Shown: positions 1 to 7,935 of the stretch, in pieces
Layout: each line of letters begins with the position of its first letter
Numbering within the stretch: the stretch's first letter is position 1
Source: Streptomyces sp. SM10
GTDB taxonomy: Bacteria; Actinomycetota; Actinomycetes; Streptomycetales; Streptomycetaceae
Assembly (NCBI RefSeq): GCF_002910915.1
Contig: NZ_NEUF01000139.1
Coordinates: 1-64,000 of the forward strand
Direction: 5' to 3'
Length of the DNA stretch: 64,000 nucleotides
Translations under genes and position numbers: made by a program
The notes under the pieces: model-generated
The model's input: the letters and a program-made list of their open reading frames with translations, nothing else
Database searches by the model: none
Told to the model about the DNA's origin: nothing

Positions 1-628
1 CGAGGGACCAGGCCAGCACGTCCTCGGCGCCGGCCGGAGCTCCGTACCGGGCGGCCAGCAGGGCGCAGAGGCCCGACGCGAGGTTGGGCTCCTGCCCGCC
101 CGGCCGCCGGTAGAGCGGCCGGATCCGGCCCGGCCGCCCCGCCGGGGAGTGCCCGTCGGGCAGCAGCGCGGTCGCCGACAGGGCGGGCCCGCCGTCCTGG
201 GGGACGTACCCGTGCTCGACGGCGAACACCTGCTGTCCGTCGGCCACCCGCCACAGCTCGGGGCGGGCCGCGTCGAGCAGCCGGTGGTCGGGGATCAGCC
301 ACTGCTCGTCGAAGGGGCCGTGCAGGATCCGCACCGGTTCGGGACAGGGGCCGGGGTCCCGGGCGAACCCGCTCGTCCCGGTGGACCTGCCCGGCAGCGC
401 CGCTGCCGGGGTCTGCGGCGTACGGGAGCGGCTGGGCTGGAACAGCCGTTCCTGCTCTGCGCCTTCGGCTCGCGCGAGCAGGTCCCATCGTGCCCGGAGC
501 GAGGAGGCCTCGGGAGCCGTCACCCAGGGGCGGCCCGGTCTCAGGGGCCGCACCGACCAGGGCATGAGGTCGTCCAGCAGCGGGAGCGCGTCGCCCCCGC
601 CGGTCCCGGCCGCCACCCGTGCTGCCAC
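1..628 (-). CDS. Type ISP restriction/modification enzyme-like protein, partial
   Basis: The gene runs off the left edge, so only its N-terminal ~209 residues are visible. The frame contains LLDDLMPWSVRPLRPGRPW, then IPDHRLLDAARPELWRV, then GRPGRIRPLYRRPGG. I recognise these from actinobacterial proteins annotated as type ISP restriction/modification enzyme; this is from memory, with no search. The first in-frame start is the GTG at 628, and an in-frame stop lies about 80 bases upstream of it. No methyltransferase catalytic motif is visible in this part, so the enzymatic label is uncertain. The gene lies downstream of the gntR gene on the same strand with about 70 bases between them. Confidence 0.65.
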   Translation of the reverse strand, partial: MAARVAAGTGGGDALPLLDDLMPWSVRPLRPGRPWVTAPEASSLRARWDLLARAEGAEQERLFQPSRSRTPQTPAAALPGRSTGTSGFARDPGPCPEPVRILHGPFDEQWLIPDHRLLDAARPELWRVADGQQVFAVEHGYVPQDGGPALSATALLPDGHSPAGRPGRIRPLYRRPGGQEPNLASGLCALLAARYGAPAGAEDVLAWSL

Positions 629-698
629 CGTGTCGTCCTCCCCGTCGCCACGTCCGCCGCCCCCGGCATCGTAGCGAGCGCGCGCTTCGGCCCCGCCG

Positions 699-1481
699 TC
701 AGTGCGCGTCGACCGTCACGGAGAAGGAGAAGCGGTCGCCCCGGTAGCGGATGCGTGCCACGTCCACCACGGTGCCGTCGTCGTCGTACGTCACGCCGGT
801 GTAGTGGAGGATCGGACTGAGCAGCGGGACCTGGAGCAGCTCCGCCGTGACGGGATCCGCGAGGCGCGCCTCGACGGTGTCCGTGATCCGGGAGATCCGT
901 ACGCCGACGGCGTCGCGCAGCACCTTGGTCATCGGCCACCGCTGCAGATCGGCCACGTCGATCCCGGCCGCGATCTCCGGACGCACGGCGTTCTCCGCCC
1001 AGTTGGTGGGCTCGCCCGTCCCGTCGTCGCAGCGCAGCCGCCGGTAGCTGACCACCTCGGGGCAGTCCGGGAAGAACTCGGCGAGATCGCCGGGCACGGG
1101 CGCCCGGCCGTGGCCGAGCACGGTTGTCAGCTCGCCCGACTGCTGGGCGACGATCGCGTCGATCGAACCCAGCAGGCGGACGGGCGACACCCGCCGGGCG
1201 CGCGGCTCGATGAACGTGCCGCGCCGCCGGTGCCTGCTGATCAGCCCCTCGCTCTCCAGCTCCTTGAGGGCCTGGCGCATGGTCAGGACGCTGACGCCGT
1301 AGTGCGCGGCGAGCTGCTCCTCGGTGGGCAGCCGCGTCGAGGCGTCCTGGGGGCGACCCAGTATGGAGGCCCGCAGCGACTGCGAGACCTGGTACCAGAG
1401 GGGAAGCTTCCGGTTCAGCACCAGGGAGTCGGGGGCGAAGCCGGGGCGGCTCGCCTCGTTCACCTGATTCATCCGGATCAC
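699..1481 (-). CDS. GntR/HutC-family transcriptional regulator with UTRA domain
   Basis: This is a cytoplasmic DNA-binding regulator of 260 residues, the usual HutC-type length. Residues ~25-95 form the GntR winged helix (TRLPTEEQLAAHYGVSVLTM, then ALKELESEGLISRHRRRGTF). Residues ~110-255 match a UTRA effector domain, which usually binds a small metabolite. The gene lies 34 bases downstream of hmgA on the same strand and is probably cotranscribed, which suggests a role in aromatic amino acid catabolism. The start could be the GTG at 1481 or the ATG at 1472. The ligand cannot be read from the sequence. Confidence 0.88.
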   Translation of the reverse strand: MIRMNQVNEASRPGFAPDSLVLNRKLPLWYQVSQSLRASILGRPQDASTRLPTEEQLAAHYGVSVLTMRQALKELESEGLISRHRRRGTFIEPRARRVSPVRLLGSIDAIVAQQSGELTTVLGHGRAPVPGDLAEFFPDCPEVVSYRRLRCDDGTGEPTNWAENAVRPEIAAGIDVADLQRWPMTKVLRDAVGVRISRITDTVEARLADPVTAELLQVPLLSPILHYTGVTYDDDGTVVDVARIRYRGDRFSFSVTVDAH

Positions 1482-1515
1482 CCGATCTCTCTGCGCTGCG
1501 GCCGGCTGCGGGGGA

Positions 1516-2838
1516 TCACGGCCGGAAGTTGCGGCTCAGACCCTGCCACACGTCGTCGTATCCGCGCTGGAGATGTCCGGCGCCCGCCGCCTGGGCGGTC
1601 GCCGTGACCGGCCAGCGGGTCTCGAACATGAACGCCAGGCCGTCGTCGATCCGCTGCGGCTCCAGCTCCGCCGCGCTGGCCCGGTCGAAGGTCTCACGGT
1701 CCGGGCCGTGCGCGGACATCATGTTGTGCAGCGAGCCGCCGCCCGGGACGAACCCGCCCGCCTTCGCGTCGTACGCCCCCTCGATCAGGCCCATGTACTC
1801 GCTCATCACGTTGCGGTGGAAGTACGGCGGGCGGAAGGTGTCCTCGCCGACCAGCCAGCGCGGGGCGAAGACGACGAAGTCGACGCCCGCCAGCCCCGGG
1901 GTGTCCGAGGGGGAGGTCAGCACGGTGAAGATCGACGGGTCCGGGTGGTCGTAGCTGATCGTGCCGAGGACGTTGAAACGGTGCAGGTCGTAGACGTACG
2001 GGGTGTGGTTGCCGTGCCAGGCGACCACGTCGAGCGGGGAGTGCCCGTACGTCGCCGACCAGAGGTTCCCGCAGAACTTGTTGACCACCTCGACCGGTCC
2101 CTCACGGTCCTCGAACGCCGCGACGGGCGCCAGGAAGTCCCGTGCGTTCGCCAGGCCGTTGGCGCCGATCGGACCCAGGTCGGGCAGGACGAAGGGCTGG
2201 CCGTAGTTCTCGCAGACGTAGCCGCGTGCCGTGGTGTCCAGCAGCTCGACACGGAAGCGTACGCCGCGCGGGATCAGCGCGACCTGGCCGGGACCGGCCG
2301 CGAGCGCCCCCATCTCGGTGCGGAGCAGGAGACCCCCGCGCTCGGGGACGATCAGGAGCTCCCCGTCGGAGTCGCTGAACACCCGCTCGGTCATGGAGGT
2401 GTTCGCGCTGTAGAGGTGGACGGCCATGCCGGTGCGCTGCGTGGCGTCGCCGTTGCCGCCCAGGGTCCACAGGCCGGTCAGGAAGTCCGTGCCGGGCGCG
2501 GGGTCGGGCAGCGGGTCCCAGCGCAGCCGGTTGGGGTCGGGGACCGCCTCGGTGAAGGGGGCGGTGCGCAGGCACCCGTTGTCGACGCGTACGAAGGCGG
2601 GGTGGGCGGCCGAGGGGCGGATCCGGTAGAGCCAGGACCGGCGGTTGCGGGCGCGGGGCTCGGTGAAGGCGGAGCCGCTGAGCTGCTCCGCGTAGAGCCC
2701 GAGGGGCGCGCGCTGGGGCGAGTTGCGGCCGTGGGGCAGCGCACCGGGGACCGCCTCCGAGCTGTGCTCGTTGCCGAATCCCGACTGGTGGGCGAGGTTC
2801 TCCGCCGTCTTCCTCGCCTGCTCGATGCCGCTCATCAT
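1516..2838 (-). CDS. hmgA: Homogentisate 1,2-dioxygenase
   Basis: This non-heme Fe(II) ring-cleaving dioxygenase converts homogentisate to maleylacetoacetate in tyrosine and phenylalanine catabolism. The 440-residue length is standard. The iron ligands are visible: His341 and Glu347 in PPYFHRNVMSEYMG, and a His at ~377 in HNMMSAHGPD, with the same spacing as the H335/E341/H371 triad of the human enzyme. The N-terminal SGFGNEHSSE motif is also typical. The start codon is followed directly by a second ATG-like start, so the true start may be one codon in. A divergent tetR starts 109 bases away, and a palindrome lies in the shared promoter region. Confidence 0.97.
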   Translation of the reverse strand: MMSGIEQARKTAENLAHQSGFGNEHSSEAVPGALPHGRNSPQRAPLGLYAEQLSGSAFTEPRARNRRSWLYRIRPSAAHPAFVRVDNGCLRTAPFTEAVPDPNRLRWDPLPDPAPGTDFLTGLWTLGGNGDATQRTGMAVHLYSANTSMTERVFSDSDGELLIVPERGGLLLRTEMGALAAGPGQVALIPRGVRFRVELLDTTARGYVCENYGQPFVLPDLGPIGANGLANARDFLAPVAAFEDREGPVEVVNKFCGNLWSATYGHSPLDVVAWHGNHTPYVYDLHRFNVLGTISYDHPDPSIFTVLTSPSDTPGLAGVDFVVFAPRWLVGEDTFRPPYFHRNVMSEYMGLIEGAYDAKAGGFVPGGGSLHNMMSAHGPDRETFDRASAAELEPQRIDDGLAFMFETRWPVTATAQAAGAGHLQRGYDDVWQGLSRNFRP

Positions 2839-2883
2839 GCGCTCCTGGTGGATGGGGAATCCCGTGGATCCCCTGACGAAGAA

Positions 2884-2903
2884 TCCTATGGAACACCGTA
2901 GGA
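2884..2903. promoter_or_regulatory. Palindromic operator candidate in the hmgA/tetR divergent promoter
   Basis: The sequence TCCTATGGAACACCGTAGGA pairs at 7 of 10 symmetric positions, with TCCTA/TAGGA outer arms. It sits between the divergent hmgA and tetR starts, 43 bases from the tetR start. That is a normal place for a TetR operator controlling both genes. Confidence 0.45.
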
Positions 2904-2946
2904 ATCGAAACGTGGCCCGTCAACGGCATACGGGCATCATGGAGTC

Positions 2947-3576
2947 GTGTCCCACGCTCATACGAACCTCCGACGCGTCCCCGTCCAGCAGCGCAGCGCC
3001 GACCGCCTGGCCCGCATCCTCGACGCGGGCGCCGCCCTGCTCGACGAGACCGGCTACGAGCAGCTCTCCACCCGCGCGGTGGCCGACCGCGCCGGCGTGC
3101 CCATCGGCTCCGTCTACCGTTTCTTCCCCAACAAGAGAGCGCTCGTCGACGCCCTGGCCGAGCGCAACCTGCAGGTCTACGCGGAGCGGATCGTCGCCAG
3201 GCTCGAGGTGATTCCCGAGCGGGAGTGGCGTGCGGCCATCGACGCCGTGCTCGACGAGTACCTGGCGATGAAGCGTTCCGTCCCCGGCTTCGCCCTCGTC
3301 GACTTCGGCCCGCCCGTGCCGGCCGCCGGCCCGCTCGACGCGGAGGTGAACCGGCTCGTCGCGGGGCGCCTGGCGGAACTGCTCTCCGGCCACCTCGGCC
3401 GGGGGCGTGACGGGGCCGTCCCCGACGAGGGTCTGCTCCGCACGGTCCTGGTCTCCGTGCAGGCCGCCGACGCCCTGCTCCAACTCGCCTTCCGCGCCGA
3501 CCCGGAGGGTGACCCGGACCTGATCGCGGAGACCCGGGTACTGCTCCGGGCGTATCTCGCGCACGTCTTGGAGTAG
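2947..3576 (+). CDS. TetR-family transcriptional regulator, divergent from hmgA
   Basis: This is a 209-residue TetR-type repressor. The helix-turn-helix lies at residues ~15-65 (LSTRAVADRAGVPIGSVYRF followed by FPNKRALVDALA), and the rest is the helical ligand/dimer domain. The GTG start at 2947 gives a normal-length N-terminal arm rich in Arg. The gene is transcribed away from hmgA, so it probably controls hmgA and itself through the palindrome between them. The effector is unknown; homogentisate or a related phenolic acid would be the first guess from context. Confidence 0.9.
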   Translation: MSHAHTNLRRVPVQQRSADRLARILDAGAALLDETGYEQLSTRAVADRAGVPIGSVYRFFPNKRALVDALAERNLQVYAERIVARLEVIPEREWRAAIDAVLDEYLAMKRSVPGFALVDFGPPVPAAGPLDAEVNRLVAGRLAELLSGHLGRGRDGAVPDEGLLRTVLVSVQAADALLQLAFRADPEGDPDLIAETRVLLRAYLAHVLE

Positions 3577-3623
3577 GCGGCGCGCGCCGCGGCCGTAACC
3601 GGCCGCTCCAGGCCCTCGCCAGC

Positions 3624-3641
3624 ATCCGTACCGGTCGGTAT
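3624..3641. promoter_or_regulatory. ATACCGAC-type operator candidate upstream of the molybdopterin oxidoreductase
   Basis: On the minus strand this reads ATACCGACCGGTACGGAT, a partial palindrome with a self-complementary ACCGGT core. It matches the 30384 site at 14 of 18 positions and shares ATACCGAC with the 23232 site. It lies 92 bases upstream of the oxidoreductase start, in the otherwise gene-free gap after tetR. Confidence 0.4.
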
Positions 3642-3732
3642 GCTCGGTCACCCGGGAACCCGCACCCGCCCAGCGTGCCGCGGGAGGCCGGATCACGCCC
3701 GCGCGTCACCGCTGCCGCCCCGGGGAGGGCCC

Positions 3733-5913
3733 ATGTCCGACGACTCCCGTACCGCCCTGCGTGTCTGCCCGCTCTGCGAGGCCACCTGCGGACTCACCCT
3801 GACCATCGAGGGGACCCGGGTCACCGGTGCCCGCGGTGACCGCGACGACGTCTTCAGCCAGGGCTTCATCTGCCCCAAGGGCGCCTCCTTCGGGGGCCTG
3901 GACGCCGACCCGGACCGGCTGCGCACCCCGCTCGTGCGCACCGACGGCGTCCTGCGCGAGGCGACCTGGAGCGAGGCCTTCGACCTGATCGCCGCCAGGA
4001 TCCCCGCCCTGGTCCAGGAGCACGGGCCGCAGGCCGTCGGGGTCTTCCTCGGCAACCCCAACGTGCACACGACCGCGGGCGGGCTCTATCCGCCGCTGCT
4101 GCTGTCCGCGCTCGGCACCCGCAACGTCTTCACCGCCAGCACCCTGGACCAGATGCCCAAGCACGTCTCCAGCGGGCTGCTCTTCGGGGACGCCCACGCC
4201 ATCCCCGTGCCCGACCTGGACCGCACCGCACACCTGCTGCTGATCGGCGCCAACCCGCTGGAATCCAACGGAAGTCTGTGCACCGCTCCCGACTTCCCCG
4301 GCAAGCTCAAGGCGCTCCGCCGGCGCGGCGGCACCCTCACCGTCATCGACCCGCGCCGCACCCGCACCGCACGTCTCGCCGACCGGCACGCCGCCATCAG
4401 GCCCGGCACCGACGCCCTGCTGCTCGCCGCGCTCACCCAGGTGCTCCTGGAGGAGAAGCTCGCCGATCCCGGGGCGCTCGCCGAGCACCTGGAGGGCCCC
4501 GACGAACTGGCGGAGGCCATCGCCGACTTCACGCCCGAAGCGGTGGCCGCCGCCTGCGACCTGGACGCGGACACCATCAGGGAGATCGCCCGCGAACTGG
4601 CCGCCGCCCCGGCCGCGGCCGTCTACGGGCGCATCGGCAGCTGCACCGTCGAGCACGGCACCCTGGCGAGCTGGCTCGTCGACGTGCTCAACATCCTCAC
4701 CGGCAACCTGGACCGCCCCGGCGGGGCGCTCTTCCCGCTCGCCGCCACCGCCCGCGCCCCGCGCGCGGCCGCGCCGGGGAAGGGCTTCTCCCTCGGCCGC
4801 TGGAGGAGCCGGGTCTCCGGGCACCCCGAGGCCAAGGGCGAACTGCCCGTCGCCGCGCTCGCCGAGGAGATCGAGACACCGGGGGAGGGCCGGATCCGGG
4901 CCCTGATCGTCGTCGCGGGCAACCCGGTGCTCTCCGCCCCCGACGGGAACCGTCTGGACCGCGCCCTCGCCGAGGGGCTCGACTTCATGGTCAGCGTCGA
5001 TCCGTACCTCAACGAGACCGCCCGCCACGCGGACGTCGTGCTGCCCCCGCCGCCGCCCTCGCAGAGTGCCCACTTCGACTTCGCGCTGAACTCCCTGGCC
5101 GTCCGCAACCAGGTCCGCTACAGCCGTCCCGCCGTGCCGCTGGAGGAGGGACGTATGGACGAGAGCGAGATCCTCGCCCGGCTCGTCCTCGCCGTCGGCG
5201 GCAGGCACGGCGCGCCGCCCGAGGCCGTCGACGATCTGGCCATCGTCACCGCGCTCACCAGGGCAGGCGCCCCCGAGGCGCTCGCGGACGAGCTGACGGG
5301 CCGCACGGGCGCCGAGCGGCGCCTCGACCTGATGCTGCGCCTCGGCCCGTACGACCTCACGCTGGAGCAGCTCGTCGAGCAGCCCCACGGGATCGACCTC
5401 GGCCCGCTGAAGCCGCGCGTTCCGCAGGTGCTCAGGACCCGCAGCGGCCGCATCGAGCTGTTCCCGGAGCCGATCGCCGCCGACCTGCCCCGGCTCCGTG
5501 CGTCGCTCGGCGCGCGGCCCGCGGGGCTCGTCCTCGTCGGCCGGCGGCATCTGCGCTCCAACAACAGCTGGATGCACAACGTCGCCTCCCTGCGTGGTGG
5601 TTCGAACGTCTGCACCCTGCAGATCCACCCCGACGACGCGGCCAGGATCGGGCTCGCCGACGGCGACACGGCCCGGATCACCGCGGCCGGCGGCGAGGTC
5701 GAGGCGCCCGCCGAGATCACCGACTCGGTGCGGTCCGGAGTCGTCAGCCTCCCGCACGGCTGGGGCCACAGCCGTCCCGGTACCCGCATGTCGGTCGCGG
5801 CGGCGGAGCCGGGAGTCAACGTGAACCAGCTCCTGGACGGCACGCTCCTGGACCCGCTGTCCGGCACCGCGGTGCTCAACGCTGTGCCGGTCTCCGTGTC
5901 ACCAACACGCTGA
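3733..5913 (+). CDS. Molybdopterin oxidoreductase, iron-sulfur type (formate dehydrogenase/nitrate reductase superfamily)
   Basis: This is a 726-residue member of the DMSO-reductase superfamily, predicted to bind bis-molybdopterin guanine dinucleotide. The N-terminus carries a [4Fe-4S] motif, CPLCEATC followed about 27 residues later by FICPKG (C-x2-C-x3-C-xn-C). A central molybdopterin domain (IGANPLESNG, VIDPRRTRTA) and a C-terminal dinucleotide-binding domain (HLRSNNSWMHN, SLPHGWGHSRPG) follow. There is no twin-arginine leader, so it should be cytoplasmic. The ATG at 3733, behind GGGAGGG, is preferred to starts further upstream. No partner electron-transfer subunit lies next to it. The substrate is not evident; similar streptomycete proteins are usually only named molybdopterin oxidoreductase. 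Confidence 0.88.
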   Translation: MSDDSRTALRVCPLCEATCGLTLTIEGTRVTGARGDRDDVFSQGFICPKGASFGGLDADPDRLRTPLVRTDGVLREATWSEAFDLIAARIPALVQEHGPQAVGVFLGNPNVHTTAGGLYPPLLLSALGTRNVFTASTLDQMPKHVSSGLLFGDAHAIPVPDLDRTAHLLLIGANPLESNGSLCTAPDFPGKLKALRRRGGTLTVIDPRRTRTARLADRHAAIRPGTDALLLAALTQVLLEEKLADPGALAEHLEGPDELAEAIADFTPEAVAAACDLDADTIREIARELAAAPAAAVYGRIGSCTVEHGTLASWLVDVLNILTGNLDRPGGALFPLAATARAPRAAAPGKGFSLGRWRSRVSGHPEAKGELPVAALAEEIETPGEGRIRALIVVAGNPVLSAPDGNRLDRALAEGLDFMVSVDPYLNETARHADVVLPPPPPSQSAHFDFALNSLAVRNQVRYSRPAVPLEEGRMDESEILARLVLAVGGRHGAPPEAVDDLAIVTALTRAGAPEALADELTGRTGAERRLDLMLRLGPYDLTLEQLVEQPHGIDLGPLKPRVPQVLRTRSGRIELFPEPIAADLPRLRASLGARPAGLVLVGRRHLRSNNSWMHNVASLRGGSNVCTLQIHPDDAARIGLADGDTARITAAGGEVEAPAEITDSVRSGVVSLPHGWGHSRPGTRMSVAAAEPGVNVNQLLDGTLLDPLSGTAVLNAVPVSVSPTR

Positions 5914-6033
5914 CCTGGGGTTTTGCTCGTATTGCTCACAGGCCGACATCTTGTTAACGCTGCTTCAGGGCCCCTAACGTCATCCGCACCGCCGGCACCG
6001 GTGCGAGTTCAAAGGTGAACGTGAGGTATCCCT

Positions 6034-7440
6034 ATGCTGACCATTCTCGGCTTTGCCATGATCGCGACCTTCCTGGTCCTGATCATGATGAAGAAGATGT
6101 CGCCGATCGCGGCCCTGGTCCTGATTCCCGCCCTGTTCTGCGTGGCCGTGGGGCAGGGCGCGCAGCTCGGTGGCTACGTCATCGAGGGCGTCGGCACCCT
6201 CGCGCCGACCGCGGCGATGCTGATGTTCGCCATCGTCTACTTCGGCGTGATGATCGACGTCGGTCTCTTCGACCCGATCGTCCGGGCCATCCTGCGCTTC
6301 TGCAAGGCCGACCCGATGCGGATCGTCGTGGGCACGGCACTGCTCGCCGCGGTCGTCTCGCTGGACGGCGACGGATCCACCACCTTCATGATCACCGTCT
6401 CGGCGATGTACCCGCTCTACAAGCGGCTGAAGATGAGCCTCGTGGTCATGACCGGTGTCGCCGCCACGGCGAACGGCGTCATGAACACCCTGCCCTGGGG
6501 CGGGCCCACCGCCCGCGCGGCCACCGCGCTCAAGGTGGACGCGGCCGACATCTTCGTCCCGATGATCCCGGCGCTCGCCGTCGGCCTCCTCGCCGTCATC
6601 CTCCTTGCCTGTGTCCTGGGCCGCCGCGAGCGCAAGCGCCTCGGCACGCTCACCCTCGACGAGGCGCTGGTCACCGAGCCCGAGACCGTCCTGGCCGGCG
6701 CGGGCGTCGGCGACCGGCTCACGAAGGCACCGAAGGGGACCGCCACCGGCGGTGCGGGAACCACGGGCGGCGACGACGACGCCGAGGCGGACGAGGAGTT
6801 CAAGGGCCTCGACCCCCACAGGTCCACGCTGCGTCCAGGGCTCTACTGGTTCAACGCCGGACTCACCGTCGCCCTGCTGGCCGCGATGATCCTGGAACTC
6901 ATGCCGATCCCGGTGCTCTTCCTGCTCGGCGCGGCCCTCGCCCTCACGGTCAACTTCCCCCACATGCCCGACCAGCGCGCCAGGATCGCGGCCCACGCCG
7001 ACAACGTGCTCAACGTCTCCGGCATGGTCTTCGCCGCGGCCGTCTTCACCGGCGTGCTCACCGGCACCGGCATGGTCGAACACATGGCGGACTGGCTCGT
7101 CGGGGCGATCCCCGACGCCATGGGCCCGCACATGGCCGTGGTCACCGGCGTGCTGAGCCTTCCCCTCACCTACTTCATGTCCAACGACGGCTTCTACTTC
7201 GGCGTGCTGCCCGTGCTCGCCGAGGCCGGCGCCGCCCACGGAGTCTCGCCGCTGGAGGTCGCCCGCGCCTCCATCGTGGGACAGCCGCTGCACATGTCGT
7301 CCCCGCTCGTGCCCGCCGTCTACGTCCTGGTCGGCATGGCCAAGGTCGAGTTCGGCGACCACACCCGGTTCACGGTCAAGTGGGCCGTGCTCACCTCGCT
7401 GGTGGTCCTCGGCGCCGGAATCCTCTTCGGGCTCATCTGA
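6034..7440 (+). CDS. CitMHS-family citrate:proton symporter
   Basis: This is a 468-residue integral membrane carrier with about 11-12 hydrophobic segments. The N-terminal half carries the family-typical SLDGDGSTTFMITVSAMYPL and NTLPWGGPTAR stretches. A charged, Gly/Asp-rich cytoplasmic linker at residues ~215-265 separates the two halves. CitMHS proteins import citrate complexed with Mg2+ or Ca2+ in symport with protons; which metal is used cannot be told here. The 120-base upstream gap holds repeated TTGCTC elements and a GTGAGG Shine-Dalgarno region. No citrate two-component system lies next to it, unlike many CitM loci. Confidence 0.92.
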   Translation: MLTILGFAMIATFLVLIMMKKMSPIAALVLIPALFCVAVGQGAQLGGYVIEGVGTLAPTAAMLMFAIVYFGVMIDVGLFDPIVRAILRFCKADPMRIVVGTALLAAVVSLDGDGSTTFMITVSAMYPLYKRLKMSLVVMTGVAATANGVMNTLPWGGPTARAATALKVDAADIFVPMIPALAVGLLAVILLACVLGRRERKRLGTLTLDEALVTEPETVLAGAGVGDRLTKAPKGTATGGAGTTGGDDDAEADEEFKGLDPHRSTLRPGLYWFNAGLTVALLAAMILELMPIPVLFLLGAALALTVNFPHMPDQRARIAAHADNVLNVSGMVFAAAVFTGVLTGTGMVEHMADWLVGAIPDAMGPHMAVVTGVLSLPLTYFMSNDGFYFGVLPVLAEAGAAHGVSPLEVARASIVGQPLHMSSPLVPAVYVLVGMAKVEFGDHTRFTVKWAVLTSLVVLGAGILFGLI

Positions 7441-7725
7441 TGCCTCCGGAACCAGGGCCCGGCAGGGGCTGGCTGCCGCGCCTCGTCACCGCCTTCGCGT
7501 TCGCCTTCGCGCAGGCAGCGGTGTCGATGGCGCGGCCCGCCGTCTGCTGCACCGGCGCCCGCTCCACCGCGCTCGCCCTCGGGCTCACCGGCAACCGGCC
7601 GGGCCAGGTCGCCGCCCCCGCCCCGGCCGGGCCGATCGCCGGAGCGGTGGGCACCGACGCGCCGTTCGTGATGCTGGGCGCACTGCTGACCGTGGCGGCC
7701 GGACCCGGTCTGCGGGGAGACCGGA
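7441..7725 (+). pseudogene. Remnant of an MFS transporter with a large internal deletion
   Basis: The 495-base gap between the citrate carrier and the ABC ATPase contains an open frame starting at the TGATG overlap. Its first ~35 residues (LVTAFAFAFAQAAVSMARP) look like transmembrane helix 1 of an MFS permease. The stretch soon after (LTGNRPGQVAAPAPAGPIAG, then DAPFVMLGALLTVAAG) looks like the last helices. About 300 middle residues are missing, and helix-breaking prolines are present. The frame then continues without family resemblance. I infer a decayed gene, not a functional small protein. The rest of the gap to 7935 shows nothing recognisable. Confidence 0.5.
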
Positions 7726-7935
7726 CCGCGGCCGCCGCTCCGGCCGTGCCCGCCTCCCGTACCGGGGGCCCGCACCTGTCCACCGAGTCGAGAAGCCCTG
7801 CCCGAACCGGAACCCCGCCTGACACTTCCCGGTACCGATCAGTCCTGCGCGAGACGTTCCCACACCCCGCCAGGTGGGTTAGCTTCAGGCCAGCCGCTCC
7901 CCACGCGACCCCCTCCCTCCTTCCCGGGCGGAACC

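Noticed and set aside
3706..5769. A 687-residue minus-strand frame opposite the molybdopterin oxidoreductase
   Set aside because: It has shadow-type composition and no motif; the plus strand carries the iron-sulfur and cofactor motifs.
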